A DNA stretch of 64,000 bases from HKCCE3408 sp039183205 (GCA_039183205.1 JBCDBR010000006.1:1-64000); one strand, 5' to 3'; shown: positions 9,027 to 18,498, numbered from the stretch's first letter. Notes: generated from the sequence alone by a model not told the origin. Numbers and translations are program-made.

Positions 9027-10685
9027 ATGGAGGCCGATTACATCGTGATCGGCGCAGGCTCCGGCGGGTGTGCGATGGCCTATCGCTTGGCCGAAGCGGG
9101 ACGGTCGGTCTTGGTTATCGAGGCCGGCGGCAGCGATTGGGGTCCGTTCATCCAAATGCCCGGCGCGCTGAGCTACCCGATGAACATGGCGCGCTATGAT
9201 TGGGGCCTGAAGACCGAGCCGGAACCGCATTTGGGCGGGCGCGAATTGGTCGTACCGCGCGGAAAGGTCATCGGCGGTTCCTCTTCGATCAACGGGATGA
9301 TTTATGTCCGCGGTCATGCCGGCGATTATGACTATTGGGCCCAAAGCGGCGCGCGCGGTTGGTCCTATGCCGACGTGCTGCCGTATTTCAAACGGATGGA
9401 AGATTGGCACGATGGCGGGCATGGCGGCGATCGAGGCTGGCGCGGCCAAGGCGGGCCGTTGCATGTGACCCGCGGGTCGCGCGAAAACCCGTTGGTACAT
9501 GCATTTGTCGCAGCGGGCAGGCAAGCCGGTTACGGCGCGACCGACGACTATAACGGCGCGCGCCAGGAAGGCTTTGGGCCTTTTGATGCCACGATTTGGC
9601 AAGGCGAACGCTGGTCCGCGGCGCGCGCCTATTTGCGGCCAGCGCTTAGACACGCGCATTGCGATCTGATCCAAGCGCGCGCGCGACGGGTCGTCATCGA
9701 AGCCGGGCGCGCTGTTGGTGTCGAGGTGAGCTGGGAAGGCCGGCGCGAGATCTTGCGGGCGCGTTCTGAGGTTATAGTGGCGGCATCATCGCTCAACACG
9801 CCGCAATTGTTGATGCTGTCGGGGATTGGGCCGGGCGAGGACTTGGCCCGCCATGGCATTTCGGTGCTGGCCGACCGGCCGGGCGTGGGTCAGAACCTCC
9901 AAGATCATTTGGAGGTCTATATTCAAACCGCCGCAACCCAGCCGATCAGCCTCTATCGATATTGGAACCTTTGGGGCAAGGCCTGGGTGGGCCTGCGCTG
10001 GCTGCTCAATCGTCGCGGCCCAGGCGCCTCGAACCAATTCGAAAGTACGGGCTTTATTCGCTCACGCGCTGGGATCGACTATCCCGATATTCAATTTCAC
10101 TTTTTGCCGCTTGCCGTGCGCTATGACGGACAAGTCGCGGCGGACGGGCACGGCTATCAGGTCCATGTCGGTCCGATGCGGTCGGAGAGCCGCGGCCAGG
10201 TCACGTTGCGATCGGCAAACCCAGCTGACCCGCCGCGGATCCGATTTAATTACATGAGCCTTGAACAAGATTGGATCGAGTTTCGCCAGGCCATCCGGCT
10301 AACCCGAGAGATACTACGGCAAGATGCTTTCGCCCCCTATCGTGGTTCTGAAATTCAGCCCGGCCCCGAGGCGCAATCCGACAGCGCGCTTGATGCGTTC
10401 ATCCGCATGCATGCCGAAAGCGCCTACCACCCGTGCGGGACGGCAAAAATGGGTGCCGCTGACGACCGATCGGCTGTTGTTGATCCAGAGGGCCGCGTGA
10501 TCGGGGTGTCGAGACTGCGGGTAGCTGACAGTTCGATTTTTCCGCGCATCACCAACGGTAACACCAACGCGCCGTCGATCTTGGTCGGTGAAAAGATCGC
10601 CGATCATGTCTTGGGGCGCACTCCCTTGGCTGCGGCCAATGACGAGCCGTGGTTTCACCCCGAATGGGAAACTGCGCAGCGATAA
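9027..10685 (+). CDS. betA: Choline dehydrogenase (GMC oxidoreductase)
   Basis: 552 residues; start at ATG 9027 (a GTG just before it is also in frame), after GGGGA. The N-terminus carries the FAD Rossmann motif VIGAGSGGCAMAYRLAEAG. GMC signatures are PRGKVIGGSSSINGMIYVRG and SSLNTPQLLMLSGIGPG. The C-terminus has the catalytic His in ESAYHPCGTAKMG and the Asn in NGNTNAPSILVGEK. It oxidises choline to betaine aldehyde, probably at the membrane. There are 124 nt between betB and betA; I see no separate promoter there. Confidence 0.9.
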   Translation: MEADYIVIGAGSGGCAMAYRLAEAGRSVLVIEAGGSDWGPFIQMPGALSYPMNMARYDWGLKTEPEPHLGGRELVVPRGKVIGGSSSINGMIYVRGHAGDYDYWAQSGARGWSYADVLPYFKRMEDWHDGGHGGDRGWRGQGGPLHVTRGSRENPLVHAFVAAGRQAGYGATDDYNGARQEGFGPFDATIWQGERWSAARAYLRPALRHAHCDLIQARARRVVIEAGRAVGVEVSWEGRREILRARSEVIVAASSLNTPQLLMLSGIGPGEDLARHGISVLADRPGVGQNLQDHLEVYIQTAATQPISLYRYWNLWGKAWVGLRWLLNRRGPGASNQFESTGFIRSRAGIDYPDIQFHFLPLAVRYDGQVAADGHGYQVHVGPMRSESRGQVTLRSANPADPPRIRFNYMSLEQDWIEFRQAIRLTREILRQDAFAPYRGSEIQPGPEAQSDSALDAFIRMHAESAYHPCGTAKMGAADDRSAVVDPEGRVIGVSRLRVADSSIFPRITNGNTNAPSILVGEKIADHVLGRTPLAAANDEPWFHPEWETAQR

Positions 10686-10707
10686 GTTGCCCAAAAGATG
10701 GGCAACT
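10685..10707 (+). terminator. Hairpin at the end of betIBA
   Basis: Perfect 9-bp inverted repeat (AGTTGCCCA / TGGGCAACT) with a 5-nt loop, beginning in the betA stop codon. No T tract follows, so it may protect the 3' end or work with Rho rather than terminate alone. Confidence 0.5.
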
Positions 10708-10821
10708 GCCGTCGGGGCCTCAGCAAAAATAGCGCCAATTCGCCGATCGAACGCGGGCCACCCCGTTTGCGATTGCGCGCATCCTTGGAATACGGCACGA
10801 CAGCTGCCGTGGGGGCCACAT

Positions 10822-10833
10822 GCCCAATTGGGC
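10822..10833. promoter_or_regulatory. Palindrome just upstream of exoA
   Basis: Perfect 12-bp palindrome GCCCAATTGGGC, 8 nt before the AAAGGAG ribosome-binding site of the first exo gene. Candidate operator or start-region structure; no known factor is assigned. Confidence 0.3.
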
Positions 10834-10852
10834 GCGGCCTAAAGGAGTTTGC

Positions 10853-11860
10853 GTGCGGTCCATTGCCCGTGTCACGCAGTTCCGAGTACCTTTGGTAGTT
10901 ATCCCTTGTCTGAACGAAGCTGCGCATTTGCGCGGGCTCGTTGAGCACATGCATCGTGCCGCTGCGCGCCATGGCGGGCATGTGGTCATCGTCGACGGTG
11001 GTAGCACCGATGGCTCGGTCGGCATCGCCACAGATTTGGCCCACACGTATCCACGCGTGAGGTCCATGCATAATCCGGCGCGGCTGCAAAGTGCCGGGAT
11101 CAATGCAGCGGTGCGCAAATTCGGCGCCGGTCACACTGATCTGATCCGGATCGATGCTCATGCCCGATACCCAAGCGACTATATCGACGTTTTGTTGGCC
11201 GAAGCCGCTGAAACCGGCGCCGGTGCCGTAACCGTTGGCATGATCGCCGAAGGCCAGGGACCGCTTCAGCACCTCGCGGCCGCGACCCAGAACACGAAGC
11301 TTGGCAATGGCGGTTCGGCCCATCGTGCGCGCGGTACGGGCACCTGGGTCGAGCATGGTCACCATGCCTTAATCCGGCTGCCTGCTTTTGCGGTTGTGGG
11401 CGGCTATGATGAAACCTTTGCCCATAATGAGGATGCTGAATTCGACCACCGATTGCGGCGCGCGGGCTATGGTATTTGGCAGACCGGCAAGACGGTCATC
11501 GGCTATTACCCACGTGATGGGGTCGCGGCACTGGCCAAGCAGTATTTCAACTATGGCCGTGGACGCGCGCGGAACCTGCGCAAACACCGCACACGGCCTC
11601 GGCTACGTCAAACGGCGATGATCGCTGTCGCTCCGGCGATGGCGATGGCGCTGTTTTCACCGCTTTCGCTTGTGGCCGCCTTGCCCGCCGCAGTCTGGGC
11701 AGCCGCAATTCTGACTGCCGCGCTGGCTTTGGCCCTCGCGGCGCGTTCCCCCAAACTGATTTGGTCCGCACCCCTGGCCGCGATCATGCATGCATGTTGG
11801 TCGGCTGGCTTTTGGACAGCGATGTTCCGTCCCAAACACCAAATGGGCCAAACCTTATGA
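10853..11860 (+). CDS. exoA: Glycosyltransferase family 2, ExoA-like
   Basis: 335 residues. I chose the GTG at 10853 because AAAGGAG lies 5-6 nt before it; the ATG 33 nt earlier has no site. GT2 features: VIPCLNEAAHLRGLV, the nucleotide-binding VIVDGGSTDGS, IRIDAHARYPSDYI as the DXD-like site, and GGYDETFAHNEDAEFDHRLRRAG. Two C-terminal hydrophobic segments anchor it. In the succinoglycan pathway ExoA adds the first glucose (beta-1,3) to lipid-linked galactose. First gene of the rightward exoA-exoM-exoP run, joined by ATGA overlaps. Confidence 0.72.
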   Translation: MRSIARVTQFRVPLVVIPCLNEAAHLRGLVEHMHRAAARHGGHVVIVDGGSTDGSVGIATDLAHTYPRVRSMHNPARLQSAGINAAVRKFGAGHTDLIRIDAHARYPSDYIDVLLAEAAETGAGAVTVGMIAEGQGPLQHLAAATQNTKLGNGGSAHRARGTGTWVEHGHHALIRLPAFAVVGGYDETFAHNEDAEFDHRLRRAGYGIWQTGKTVIGYYPRDGVAALAKQYFNYGRGRARNLRKHRTRPRLRQTAMIAVAPAMAMALFSPLSLVAALPAAVWAAAILTAALALALAARSPKLIWSAPLAAIMHACWSAGFWTAMFRPKHQMGQTL

Positions 11861-12762
11861 ACCGCCGGATTGACATCTGTGTCTGCACGTTTCGCCGACC
11901 GCATGTGATCGAAACATTGGCCTCGCTGCATGCACAAAACTTGCCCCACGACGTCGCGGCTCGGGTCCTGGTGATCGATAATGACGACACGCCGACGGCC
12001 AAGGCATGGGTCGCGCAGGCTGCCGGGTCAGGGCCGATCCCCATAGACTACATGCACCGACCGGGTCGCAACATCTCTCTGGCTCGAAACGCCGCGCTTG
12101 AGGCGTCGGATGCGCGCTTTCTTGCCTTCATCGATGATGATGAGCGTGCGGGCCCGAACTGGGTGGCCGCGCTGTTGGCCCGCCAGGAGCAGACCGGCGC
12201 GGAGATCGTCCTGGGGCCGGTTCGGGCGGTTTATCCACCGAACGCGCCAGATTGGATGCAGCGCGCGAACCTGCATTCAACACGCCCGGTTTGGGTTAAG
12301 GGAACGATCCGGACGGGCTATTCGTGCAACGTTCTGATGGACCGGCAGAACGAGATCTTGGCGCAAGCTCGATTTGACCTCGATTTTGGGCGAACCGGCG
12401 GCGAGGATACCCTGTTCTTTAGCACCTTGCACGATGCCGGAATTGCGATCGACTTTGCCGCTGAGGCCTCGATCGACGAGCCCGTCGCCGCAGAACGGCT
12501 CAATCGGCGGTGGCTGATGCAGCGGCGGTTCCGCATGGGCCAAACACATGCCAACCTGTTGTGCCGGAGGGACAACCACACGCCTCAGGCGGCCGCCACA
12601 CTCGCCGCAACCAAAGCACTGATTTGTTTCGCCAAAGCAACCGCGACTTTACCATTACCGGCCATCTCCGTGCCGGCACAATTGCGGGGGTGGTTGCATG
12701 CTGGCGTGGTTGCCGGCCTCATGGGACGACCGGCGAAGCGGCTCTATGGGGGATCGCCATGA
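11857..12762 (+). CDS. exoM: Glycosyltransferase family 2, ExoM-like
   Basis: 301 residues; ATG 11857 overlaps the exoA stop. It begins RIDICVCTFRRPHVIETL, the typical ExoM opening. It continues with VIDNDDTPTAK, the acceptor motif PGRNISLARNAALEASDARFLAFIDDDE, and GRTGGEDTLFFSTLHDAG. In succinoglycan synthesis ExoM adds a beta-1,4-linked glucose. The chain length and order exoA-exoM-exoP support the assignment; the linkage made here is inferred. Confidence 0.72.
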   Translation: MNRRIDICVCTFRRPHVIETLASLHAQNLPHDVAARVLVIDNDDTPTAKAWVAQAAGSGPIPIDYMHRPGRNISLARNAALEASDARFLAFIDDDERAGPNWVAALLARQEQTGAEIVLGPVRAVYPPNAPDWMQRANLHSTRPVWVKGTIRTGYSCNVLMDRQNEILAQARFDLDFGRTGGEDTLFFSTLHDAGIAIDFAAEASIDEPVAAERLNRRWLMQRRFRMGQTHANLLCRRDNHTPQAAATLAATKALICFAKATATLPLPAISVPAQLRGWLHAGVVAGLMGRPAKRLYGGSP

Positions 12763-14717
12763 ACCAGCGCCTGTTACCGGCCGCGCGGGTTGTGAGCAAG
12801 CCGCAGATAGCACCACCTTCGGACCTCACGGAATTGATGCTGGCAGGCCGCCGGCAATTTTGGTGCCTTGCCTTAGGCGCCCTTATGGGCCTTGGCTTGG
12901 GCGTCTTGCACTACGCGACCAGCCCGCGGGAATATCGCGCAACAGCCACGGTCTTGATCGAGGAACGACAGAGTGATTTGGAACAGGAAATCGCCGCAAC
13001 ACTTCCGACGGCACGCAGCGATACCAGCGTGATGAACCAAGTTCAGATCCTCGGCTCGTTACATTTGGCAGCCGAGGTCGCGCGCGCGCTCGAGTTGACA
13101 CACAACGACACCTTCCAAAATCCGCCCAACTCGCTCTTGGGCGAAACCATTGGCGCGGCCAAGGGATGGGTTAGATCGCTGATCCCTCGCCCTGCCCCAC
13201 CGCCCTTGATCGAAGGCGCCTCCGGCACCGATGAAGCCATCCTTCAAACCGCCGACCGGCTACGGGCACGGACGGATTTTACCCGGATCGGGCGCAGCTT
13301 TGTGGTCGAAATCAGCCACAGCGCAAGCGATCCAGTCCTCGCCACCGATATCGTCAACGCCTATGCCGAGGCGTATTTGGCAGACGGGATCGAGGCAAGC
13401 GTCGCAGCATCGGTTCGAACCGCTGACTGGATGGAAGCGCGGATCGAAGAATTGCGGCGCAGCGCTGTGGATGCGGCCGCCGAGGCCGAAGCGTTCCGGG
13501 CTGAATTCGGTGCCAGCGACCAACAGGGCTTGCGCGAACGGCAGGAACGCGCGGATGCGCTCAACGAACTGCTGGTCACGTTTCAATCCCGCTACCAAGA
13601 GATTGCGTTCGAAAGCTCCTTTCCGTCCTCAAGCGGACGTATCCTGTCGCGCGCCTTGCAGCCGCGTGACCCGGACAGCCCGCGCGCCTGGCAGGATCTG
13701 GGGGCCGGCCTGGTCCTGGGACTGATGCTCGGTTTGGCGATCGCGGTGTTGCGCGAGGCGCGGGAAACTGGTCTTCGAACAAGTGGCGACGTCACCCGCT
13801 ATTTGGGCCTGTCGTTTCTAGGCTATCTCCCCGTCGTTTCGAAAGGTCAACTCAGGCGCGCCCGTAGCGTCGAGGACGCCTCCGTCGCGCCGGGTCCACG
13901 CGTGGCCTTTAGCCCGGAATTGCGAGACCAGGGACCGGTCAATCTGCCACCCCTTTTATCGCGCCATTCCGCGCAGCCACTTTCGGCGCGCCCGGTATCC
14001 GGCGCGCTGATCGCGCCGCGCGACCTGGTTTTGTCGGCCTATTTGCCGGGATCACCGGCAGATCACGCTTTGCGACGATTGCACAGCGCGATGGATCAAG
14101 GCTCCGCCGGGCAAACCGGTCGCATCTTGGCCATCGGCGGGACTGAGGCCGGCGACGGGGCGACACAGCTGGCCGCAAATCTCGCACATGTCTCGGCACG
14201 CGCGGGCAAGGCCACGCTGCTCATCGACGGGGATTTCGTGCATTCTGGATTGACGCGGGCGCTTCGTGCAAGCGACACACAAGGGCTTGTCGATGTTCTG
14301 GATTGCGTGCTGCCCGTTGGGCATGCGATCCGACGCATCGCAGGCACAGGCCTCGACATTTTGCCGACCGGTCTGGGCGCGCGCCGCGGCGATGTGATGG
14401 AAGCATCCTACCTGGCCGAATTCGGCGCGTTGCTGATCGAACTTGCCGGTGTTTACGACACAATCGTGGTCGATCTGCCACCACTTGCACAGTATCCGGA
14501 GGTCACAGCATTGATCCGCCAAGTCGATCAAATCGTGCTGTGTGTCCCCTGGGGGCGCAGATCGCGCCGCGCGATTGCGGATTTTCTGGCCTCCGCACCT
14601 GACCTTACGGCGCGGATCGCGGGCCTTGTTCTGACCAATACGAGGCTCAACCACCTTCCCCGCTACGGTGAACAGCGCCAGGCAATGCGCCGCAGCTGGC
14701 GAATTTTAGGGGCTTAG
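12759..14717 (+). CDS. exoP: Polysaccharide co-polymerase ExoP/Wzz with degenerate BY-kinase domain
   Basis: 652 residues; ATG 12759 overlaps the exoM stop. N-terminal Wzz domain: first membrane helix at ~35-55 (FWCLALGALMGLGLGVL), a periplasmic coiled-coil region with the Pro-rich PRDPDSPRAW motif, and a second helix ~330-350 (LGAGLVLGLMLGLAIAVL). The C-terminal cytosolic domain is CpsD/CapB-like, but its Walker A reads GTEAGDGATQ, with Ala where the catalytic Lys of GKS/T belongs. A' is LLIDGDFVHSG and Walker B is IVVDLPPL. There is no C-terminal tyrosine cluster. It probably controls chain length and export with ExoQ/ExoT without canonical kinase activity. Confidence 0.8.
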   Translation: MNQRLLPAARVVSKPQIAPPSDLTELMLAGRRQFWCLALGALMGLGLGVLHYATSPREYRATATVLIEERQSDLEQEIAATLPTARSDTSVMNQVQILGSLHLAAEVARALELTHNDTFQNPPNSLLGETIGAAKGWVRSLIPRPAPPPLIEGASGTDEAILQTADRLRARTDFTRIGRSFVVEISHSASDPVLATDIVNAYAEAYLADGIEASVAASVRTADWMEARIEELRRSAVDAAAEAEAFRAEFGASDQQGLRERQERADALNELLVTFQSRYQEIAFESSFPSSSGRILSRALQPRDPDSPRAWQDLGAGLVLGLMLGLAIAVLREARETGLRTSGDVTRYLGLSFLGYLPVVSKGQLRRARSVEDASVAPGPRVAFSPELRDQGPVNLPPLLSRHSAQPLSARPVSGALIAPRDLVLSAYLPGSPADHALRRLHSAMDQGSAGQTGRILAIGGTEAGDGATQLAANLAHVSARAGKATLLIDGDFVHSGLTRALRASDTQGLVDVLDCVLPVGHAIRRIAGTGLDILPTGLGARRGDVMEASYLAEFGALLIELAGVYDTIVVDLPPLAQYPEVTALIRQVDQIVLCVPWGRRSRRAIADFLASAPDLTARIAGLVLTNTRLNHLPRYGEQRQAMRRSWRILGA

Positions 14718-14738
14718 TCAGCCGCCCGTGCACAAGCG

Positions 14739-14768
14739 TTGACGAAAAGCGTAGTTGTCTCGCATAAT
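14739..14768 (+). promoter_or_regulatory. Sigma-70-type promoter upstream of the small ExoX-like gene
   Basis: TTGACG (-35), an 18-nt spacer and CATAAT (-10) lie 22-48 nt after the exoP stop and ahead of the small membrane protein gene. It would allow the putative repressor to be made independently of exoAMP. Confidence 0.5.
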
Positions 14769-14814
14769 CGCTGCACGCCGAACCGGTGCAATTGCCCGCA
14801 TTCCGGCGGCCGTG

Positions 14815-15081
14815 ATGAGTGTTTTGATGCGTATTTTGCTGTTCTTTCTTGTGAACGTGGCCGTCGCAATCGCGGTCGGCACGCTCTCGTATTTTCAGGG
14901 GCAAAACGGTCTAACGATAGCTTTGCGCATCGCCGGAAGCCTGATCGCCATACAGGTTCTGTATGTGGCTTGGTTGCTGGTAGTTGCTTATTTCAAACCT
15001 TTGAAAGCGCGGCCTAGCACGCAGAGCAACCCGCAAACGATGACACCAAAGGGGACAAACAGCGGCGATCCATCGACCTAG
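14815..15081 (+). CDS. Small membrane protein, ExoX/SyrA-like exopolysaccharide repressor candidate
   Basis: About 88 residues from ATG 14815; ATG 14827 is also possible, and an upstream TTG would overlap the promoter. Two hydrophobic helices, MRILLFFLVNVAVAIAVGTL and a second including SLIAIQVLYVAWLLVVAYF, are followed by a polar Thr/Pro/Asn tail. This architecture and the IQ-x-Y-x-A-x-LLVV pattern resemble ExoX/SyrA proteins, which lower exopolysaccharide output by interfering with ExoY. Position directly after exoP fits. Its stop overlaps that of the convergent transferase in a shared CTAG. Confidence 0.55.
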   Translation: MSVLMRILLFFLVNVAVAIAVGTLSYFQGQNGLTIALRIAGSLIAIQVLYVAWLLVVAYFKPLKARPSTQSNPQTMTPKGTNSGDPST

Positions 15082-16319
15082 CTGACGGTGGTTTTAGTTG
15101 GCCAAGGAAGCCGCTTGATCCGTGCGGCATCTGCCGCCGACCAACCCGTTTTTGGCGGCGTGAGTTCGGCCATCGCCCAGCCTGGAACGTATCCAAGTGC
15201 CTCCAAACCGGCCAGGCCAACCGCCCGAATATTGGCCGAACCGGTATTGGCAGATTTCGCGATGGCAATGGCAGCGTGACTTGGGACAGACGCAATGGTA
15301 CCGGACAACTCGATAGAGGCGCCGGTGTCGGCGCCCAGAGTAAGCGTTTGCCCGTCAATTGGCGAGATCGGCGTGGGCCGCGCGGAATGTTCGCGCATGG
15401 CGCCAACCAACGCAACGGCCAATGCTGGATGGCGCATCAGGTAGCCTAAAGCCGCACCGAACTTGCGCGCCTTTAGCGCGGATGAAAGTGCTGCAAAACG
15501 CGCGGCTTTTTCCAAAGCGTCTCTGCGCCGCCTCAGCATATTTCTGATCTCCGCGGTCAGATCGGGCCATTCTGTCTCAATCGTCGTTAGCCCGACGACC
15601 ATTTGGCGGGCTGCATCCTCGCTCAGGCGATGCGAAATCGACTGTGCGTGCCGACGATACAAGTAATACGCATGCGGGATGACCGCAAAGCGCGCGCCCG
15701 CAAGTACAAGCCGCAAAAGTAGATCAAAGTCCTCGCCCACCTGGAGCGTTTGGCGGTAACGCGTCGTACCCAGAACATCCCTGCGGATGATCGGTTTGAG
15801 ATAACCCAACGCCACCGGGTCAATCCGGGTCTCAGCGGCCAAAATGTCGGCGGCTTCGGGGAACCAAGGTGATGACAACGCCAATGGACGCAACAGCGAC
15901 CGGCCGCTTTCGGCTCCAAAATAGATCAAATCATCGGCCAACAGATCGGCCTTGAGTCTGTCTGCCTGCAAGAGCATGCGCTCAATCCGCGCCGGATGTA
16001 TCAGATCATCCGCATCGACGATGGCAACCCAGTCACCTGAGGCCACCGAAAGGGCTCGATTGCGCGCCGCAGCCGGGCCAGAACGTACGGGATTGTTCAG
16101 GACGCAAACCCGATCGTCTTGCGCCGCGGCGTCGCGCGCGATGGCAAGGCTGCAATCTGTTGAGCCATCGTCCGACAGTATCAATTCGAGATTTTCATGC
16201 GTTTGCGCGAGGATCGACAGAATCGCGTCACGCAAATAGGTGGCACCATTGTGGAAGGCCATAATCACCGAAACGCGTGGCCCGGGATCCCGTGCAGTTT
16301 TTGGTTGGTTAGAACCCAT
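15078..16319 (-). CDS. Glycosyltransferase family 2 (ExoU/ExoO-like)
   Basis: 413 residues. The N-terminal GT2 domain is clear: RVSVIMAFHNGATYLRDAILSILAQT, LILSDDGSTDCS, SGPAAARNRAL and WVAIVDADDLIHPARIERM. The middle includes YLKPIIRRDVLG and LQVGEDFDLLLRL. A longer-than-usual C-terminal tail (~120 residues) has no motif I know. It resembles the other GT2 gene at 18464-19441, and the pair could supply the two beta-1,6 steps (ExoO and ExoU) of a succinoglycan-like side chain. Which one does which is not resolvable. Confidence 0.65.
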   Translation of the reverse strand: MGSNQPKTARDPGPRVSVIMAFHNGATYLRDAILSILAQTHENLELILSDDGSTDCSLAIARDAAAQDDRVCVLNNPVRSGPAAARNRALSVASGDWVAIVDADDLIHPARIERMLLQADRLKADLLADDLIYFGAESGRSLLRPLALSSPWFPEAADILAAETRIDPVALGYLKPIIRRDVLGTTRYRQTLQVGEDFDLLLRLVLAGARFAVIPHAYYLYRRHAQSISHRLSEDAARQMVVGLTTIETEWPDLTAEIRNMLRRRRDALEKAARFAALSSALKARKFGAALGYLMRHPALAVALVGAMREHSARPTPISPIDGQTLTLGADTGASIELSGTIASVPSHAAIAIAKSANTGSANIRAVGLAGLEALGYVPGWAMAELTPPKTGWSAADAARIKRLPWPTKTTVS

Positions 16320-16531
16320 ATATCCAACATCTCTGCGGCGCTATTTTGACCGTCAAGCCTATGACACATCAGCGTTAAACGTCGTTCTATCGGCAGTTTT
16401 ATGCCAGAGATTTCTGCACTGCGGCGTCTTCGTCGGCGAGAGTCCGCCGACTGCGCCTGTTCCAAATGCGTTGCCCTTTCCCTGCCGCAATTGGCCGCCT
16501 CTCTCTGTCCGATGACGGTGGGTATGGGGAA

Positions 16532-17281
16532 ATGAATACAATCAAAATGTTTCTCATCGTCACGACGCTTTGCGTGTTTTCGACACCGCTCCGCGCGGGC
16601 GGGTCCTTCTTTGACGACTTTGATGAATTCGACCAAGCACGGTGGTTCATCTCCGATGGCTGGTCGAACGGCGATTGGATGAATTGCACATGGTCGCGCG
16701 ACGCGGTCGAGGTCAGAAACGGCATTTTGCGCTTGCACCTGCAACAGGCGGATAACGGCCTTGAATGCGCCGAAATCCAGAGCCACATCCAATTTGGCTT
16801 TGGAACATACGAGGTGCGCCAAAGGACGGGCCGAGGGTCAGGCGTAAACGCTGCCTTTTTCACCTATATCGGCCCGGTCCATGGCCGCGCGCACCACGAG
16901 ATCGACATTGAGATCCTGCTTCGCAGCCCCACCGAAGTGGTCTTCAACACATGGCGCGCCGGCATCCCAGAACAGGATGGCATAGCGACCGTAACGGCGG
17001 CAGCAGAGGACGAATTTCACCATTATGCATTCCACTGGGCGGCTGATGGCATCACATGGTTTGTCGACGGCGTGGCTGTGCATCATGCCGTGCCGCCACT
17101 TCCGGAGGTCGGGCAAAAGATTTACGCAAGCCTTTGGTCAAGCGCGACATTTACCGATTGGATGGGGCCATTCGATGCAAACCAATTGCCGCACGTGCTA
17201 GAGATCGATTGGATTGGCTTCACCGCATTAAACGCGCCCTGCCAATTTGCTCAATCGATCTTGTGCGGATGGGCGGAGTGA
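16532..17281 (+). CDS. exoK: Secreted GH16 endo-beta-glycanase, ExoK-like
   Basis: 249 residues; ATG 16532 after GGGGA. It opens with a Sec signal peptide (KMFLIVTTLCVFSTPLRAG). The GH16 beta-sandwich is marked by the catalytic E-x-D-x-E signature in HHEIDIEILL (residues ~125-135), preceded by FGTYEVRQRTGRGSGVNAAFF. It follows with EFHHYAFHWAADGITWFVDG. ExoK cleaves nascent succinoglycan to low-molecular-weight forms. A 212-nt divergent region separates it from the previous gene; exoQ starts in its stop codon. Confidence 0.85.
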   Translation: MNTIKMFLIVTTLCVFSTPLRAGGSFFDDFDEFDQARWFISDGWSNGDWMNCTWSRDAVEVRNGILRLHLQQADNGLECAEIQSHIQFGFGTYEVRQRTGRGSGVNAAFFTYIGPVHGRAHHEIDIEILLRSPTEVVFNTWRAGIPEQDGIATVTAAAEDEFHHYAFHWAADGITWFVDGVAVHHAVPPLPEVGQKIYASLWSSATFTDWMGPFDANQLPHVLEIDWIGFTALNAPCQFAQSILCGWAE

Positions 17282-18498
17282 TGGCGGTCGCTGAGGCCGG
17301 ATTTGGGCGCTTTTACCGCAACGCCGTCGATCTTCATCGGCTGTGCAGCATCGCCGCGCTGACCATGCTGATCGCAATCCCAATGGTCGGCAGCTTGGCA
17401 GCACTCGGATTTCTGGCGGCGGGCCTTGGCCTCTGCGCGCTCAGCCCGCGCGACACATTGCGCGAGGCGGTGCGGTTTTGGCCCCTGCTTGCCCTTCCGA
17501 CTTTCGCGACCTTGAGCTTGCTCTGGTCCGAGGCGCCTGCGGCGTCCCTTCGCTTTGGTCTGCAACTGGGCATCACGGCGCTGATCGCCATTCTTTTGGC
17601 GAGGCACATGCCGCTACGGTCATTTTTGACCGTCACGCTTTGCGTTCTCGCCGGCGTTGTCGGCATGTCGATTATTGCGGGATCGTACCGAAGCGATACC
17701 GGCGCGCTGACCGGGTTCTATGCCAGCAAAAACGCGATGGGCCAGGCGGCCGCCGTTTTGGCCCTAATCGGCGCGGGCTATGCCGGGCGCGGGCGCGGCG
17801 TGATCGCAAGCGGAATTTTCATCATGGGGCTACTTGCCGTCACACTGGCGCAATCCATGAGCGGATTGTCGGCCCTGATCATGGCAGCGCTGGCAATCCT
17901 TGCTGTGCGCATGCTGCAACCCTTACGACCGGTCTCCCGCATGGTTGCGAGCCTTTTTTGCTTCCTGGCCGGCATCTTAGCCATGATCTTGGCCGTCACC
18001 TATTTCGATGCGGTGGCAGAATTAGTCCTCCGACTGACCGGCAAAGACGTGACCTTGACGGGGCGCACCCAACTGTGGTCCGTCGCAATGACGGAAATCC
18101 GTGAGCGCCCGCTTCTAGGTGTCGGCTTTCAAGCCTTTTGGCTACCGGGAAACCCGACGGCCGAAGCGCTTTGGCGGACCTTCGGGATCGAGGCTCGTAC
18201 GGGCTTTCACTTTCACAGCACGTTTCTTTCAAACGCTGTCGAAATCGGCATCCCGGCCGTGACTTATCAAACCGGCTTGCTCATCGTGACATTGGTTCGC
18301 AGCGCAAGGCTAGCGCTGGCCCAGCCCGGTCGCGATAGCTATATTCTGTTTGGCCTTGTCGCCATGGTCGCAGCGCTTACCCCGGTCGAAGTCCCGGTGT
18401 TCTTTCAGTTCAGCCTGACCACGGTGTTGCTGATGTCAGCATGCGTGTATTCCACCCAAGCTATTACTGCGGGATCAAAGTCTGACCGACCGGCGTGA
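17281..18498 (+). CDS. exoQ: Polysaccharide polymerase, ExoQ/O-antigen-ligase family
   Basis: 405 residues from ATG 17281, which shares its A with the exoK TGA; ATG 17269 is in frame and equally possible. About ten membrane helices. The large periplasmic loop before the C-terminal helices holds TLTGRTQLWSVAMTEIRERPLLGVGFQAFW and FHFHSTFLSNAVEIGIPA, the Wzy_C-type signature with conserved Arg and His. It polymerises lipid-linked repeat units with ExoP. Its last 35 nt overlap the convergent exoO-like gene. Confidence 0.8.
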   Translation: MAVAEAGFGRFYRNAVDLHRLCSIAALTMLIAIPMVGSLAALGFLAAGLGLCALSPRDTLREAVRFWPLLALPTFATLSLLWSEAPAASLRFGLQLGITALIAILLARHMPLRSFLTVTLCVLAGVVGMSIIAGSYRSDTGALTGFYASKNAMGQAAAVLALIGAGYAGRGRGVIASGIFIMGLLAVTLAQSMSGLSALIMAALAILAVRMLQPLRPVSRMVASLFCFLAGILAMILAVTYFDAVAELVLRLTGKDVTLTGRTQLWSVAMTEIRERPLLGVGFQAFWLPGNPTAEALWRTFGIEARTGFHFHSTFLSNAVEIGIPAVTYQTGLLIVTLVRSARLALAQPGRDSYILFGLVAMVAALTPVEVPVFFQFSLTTVLLMSACVYSTQAITAGSKSDRPA

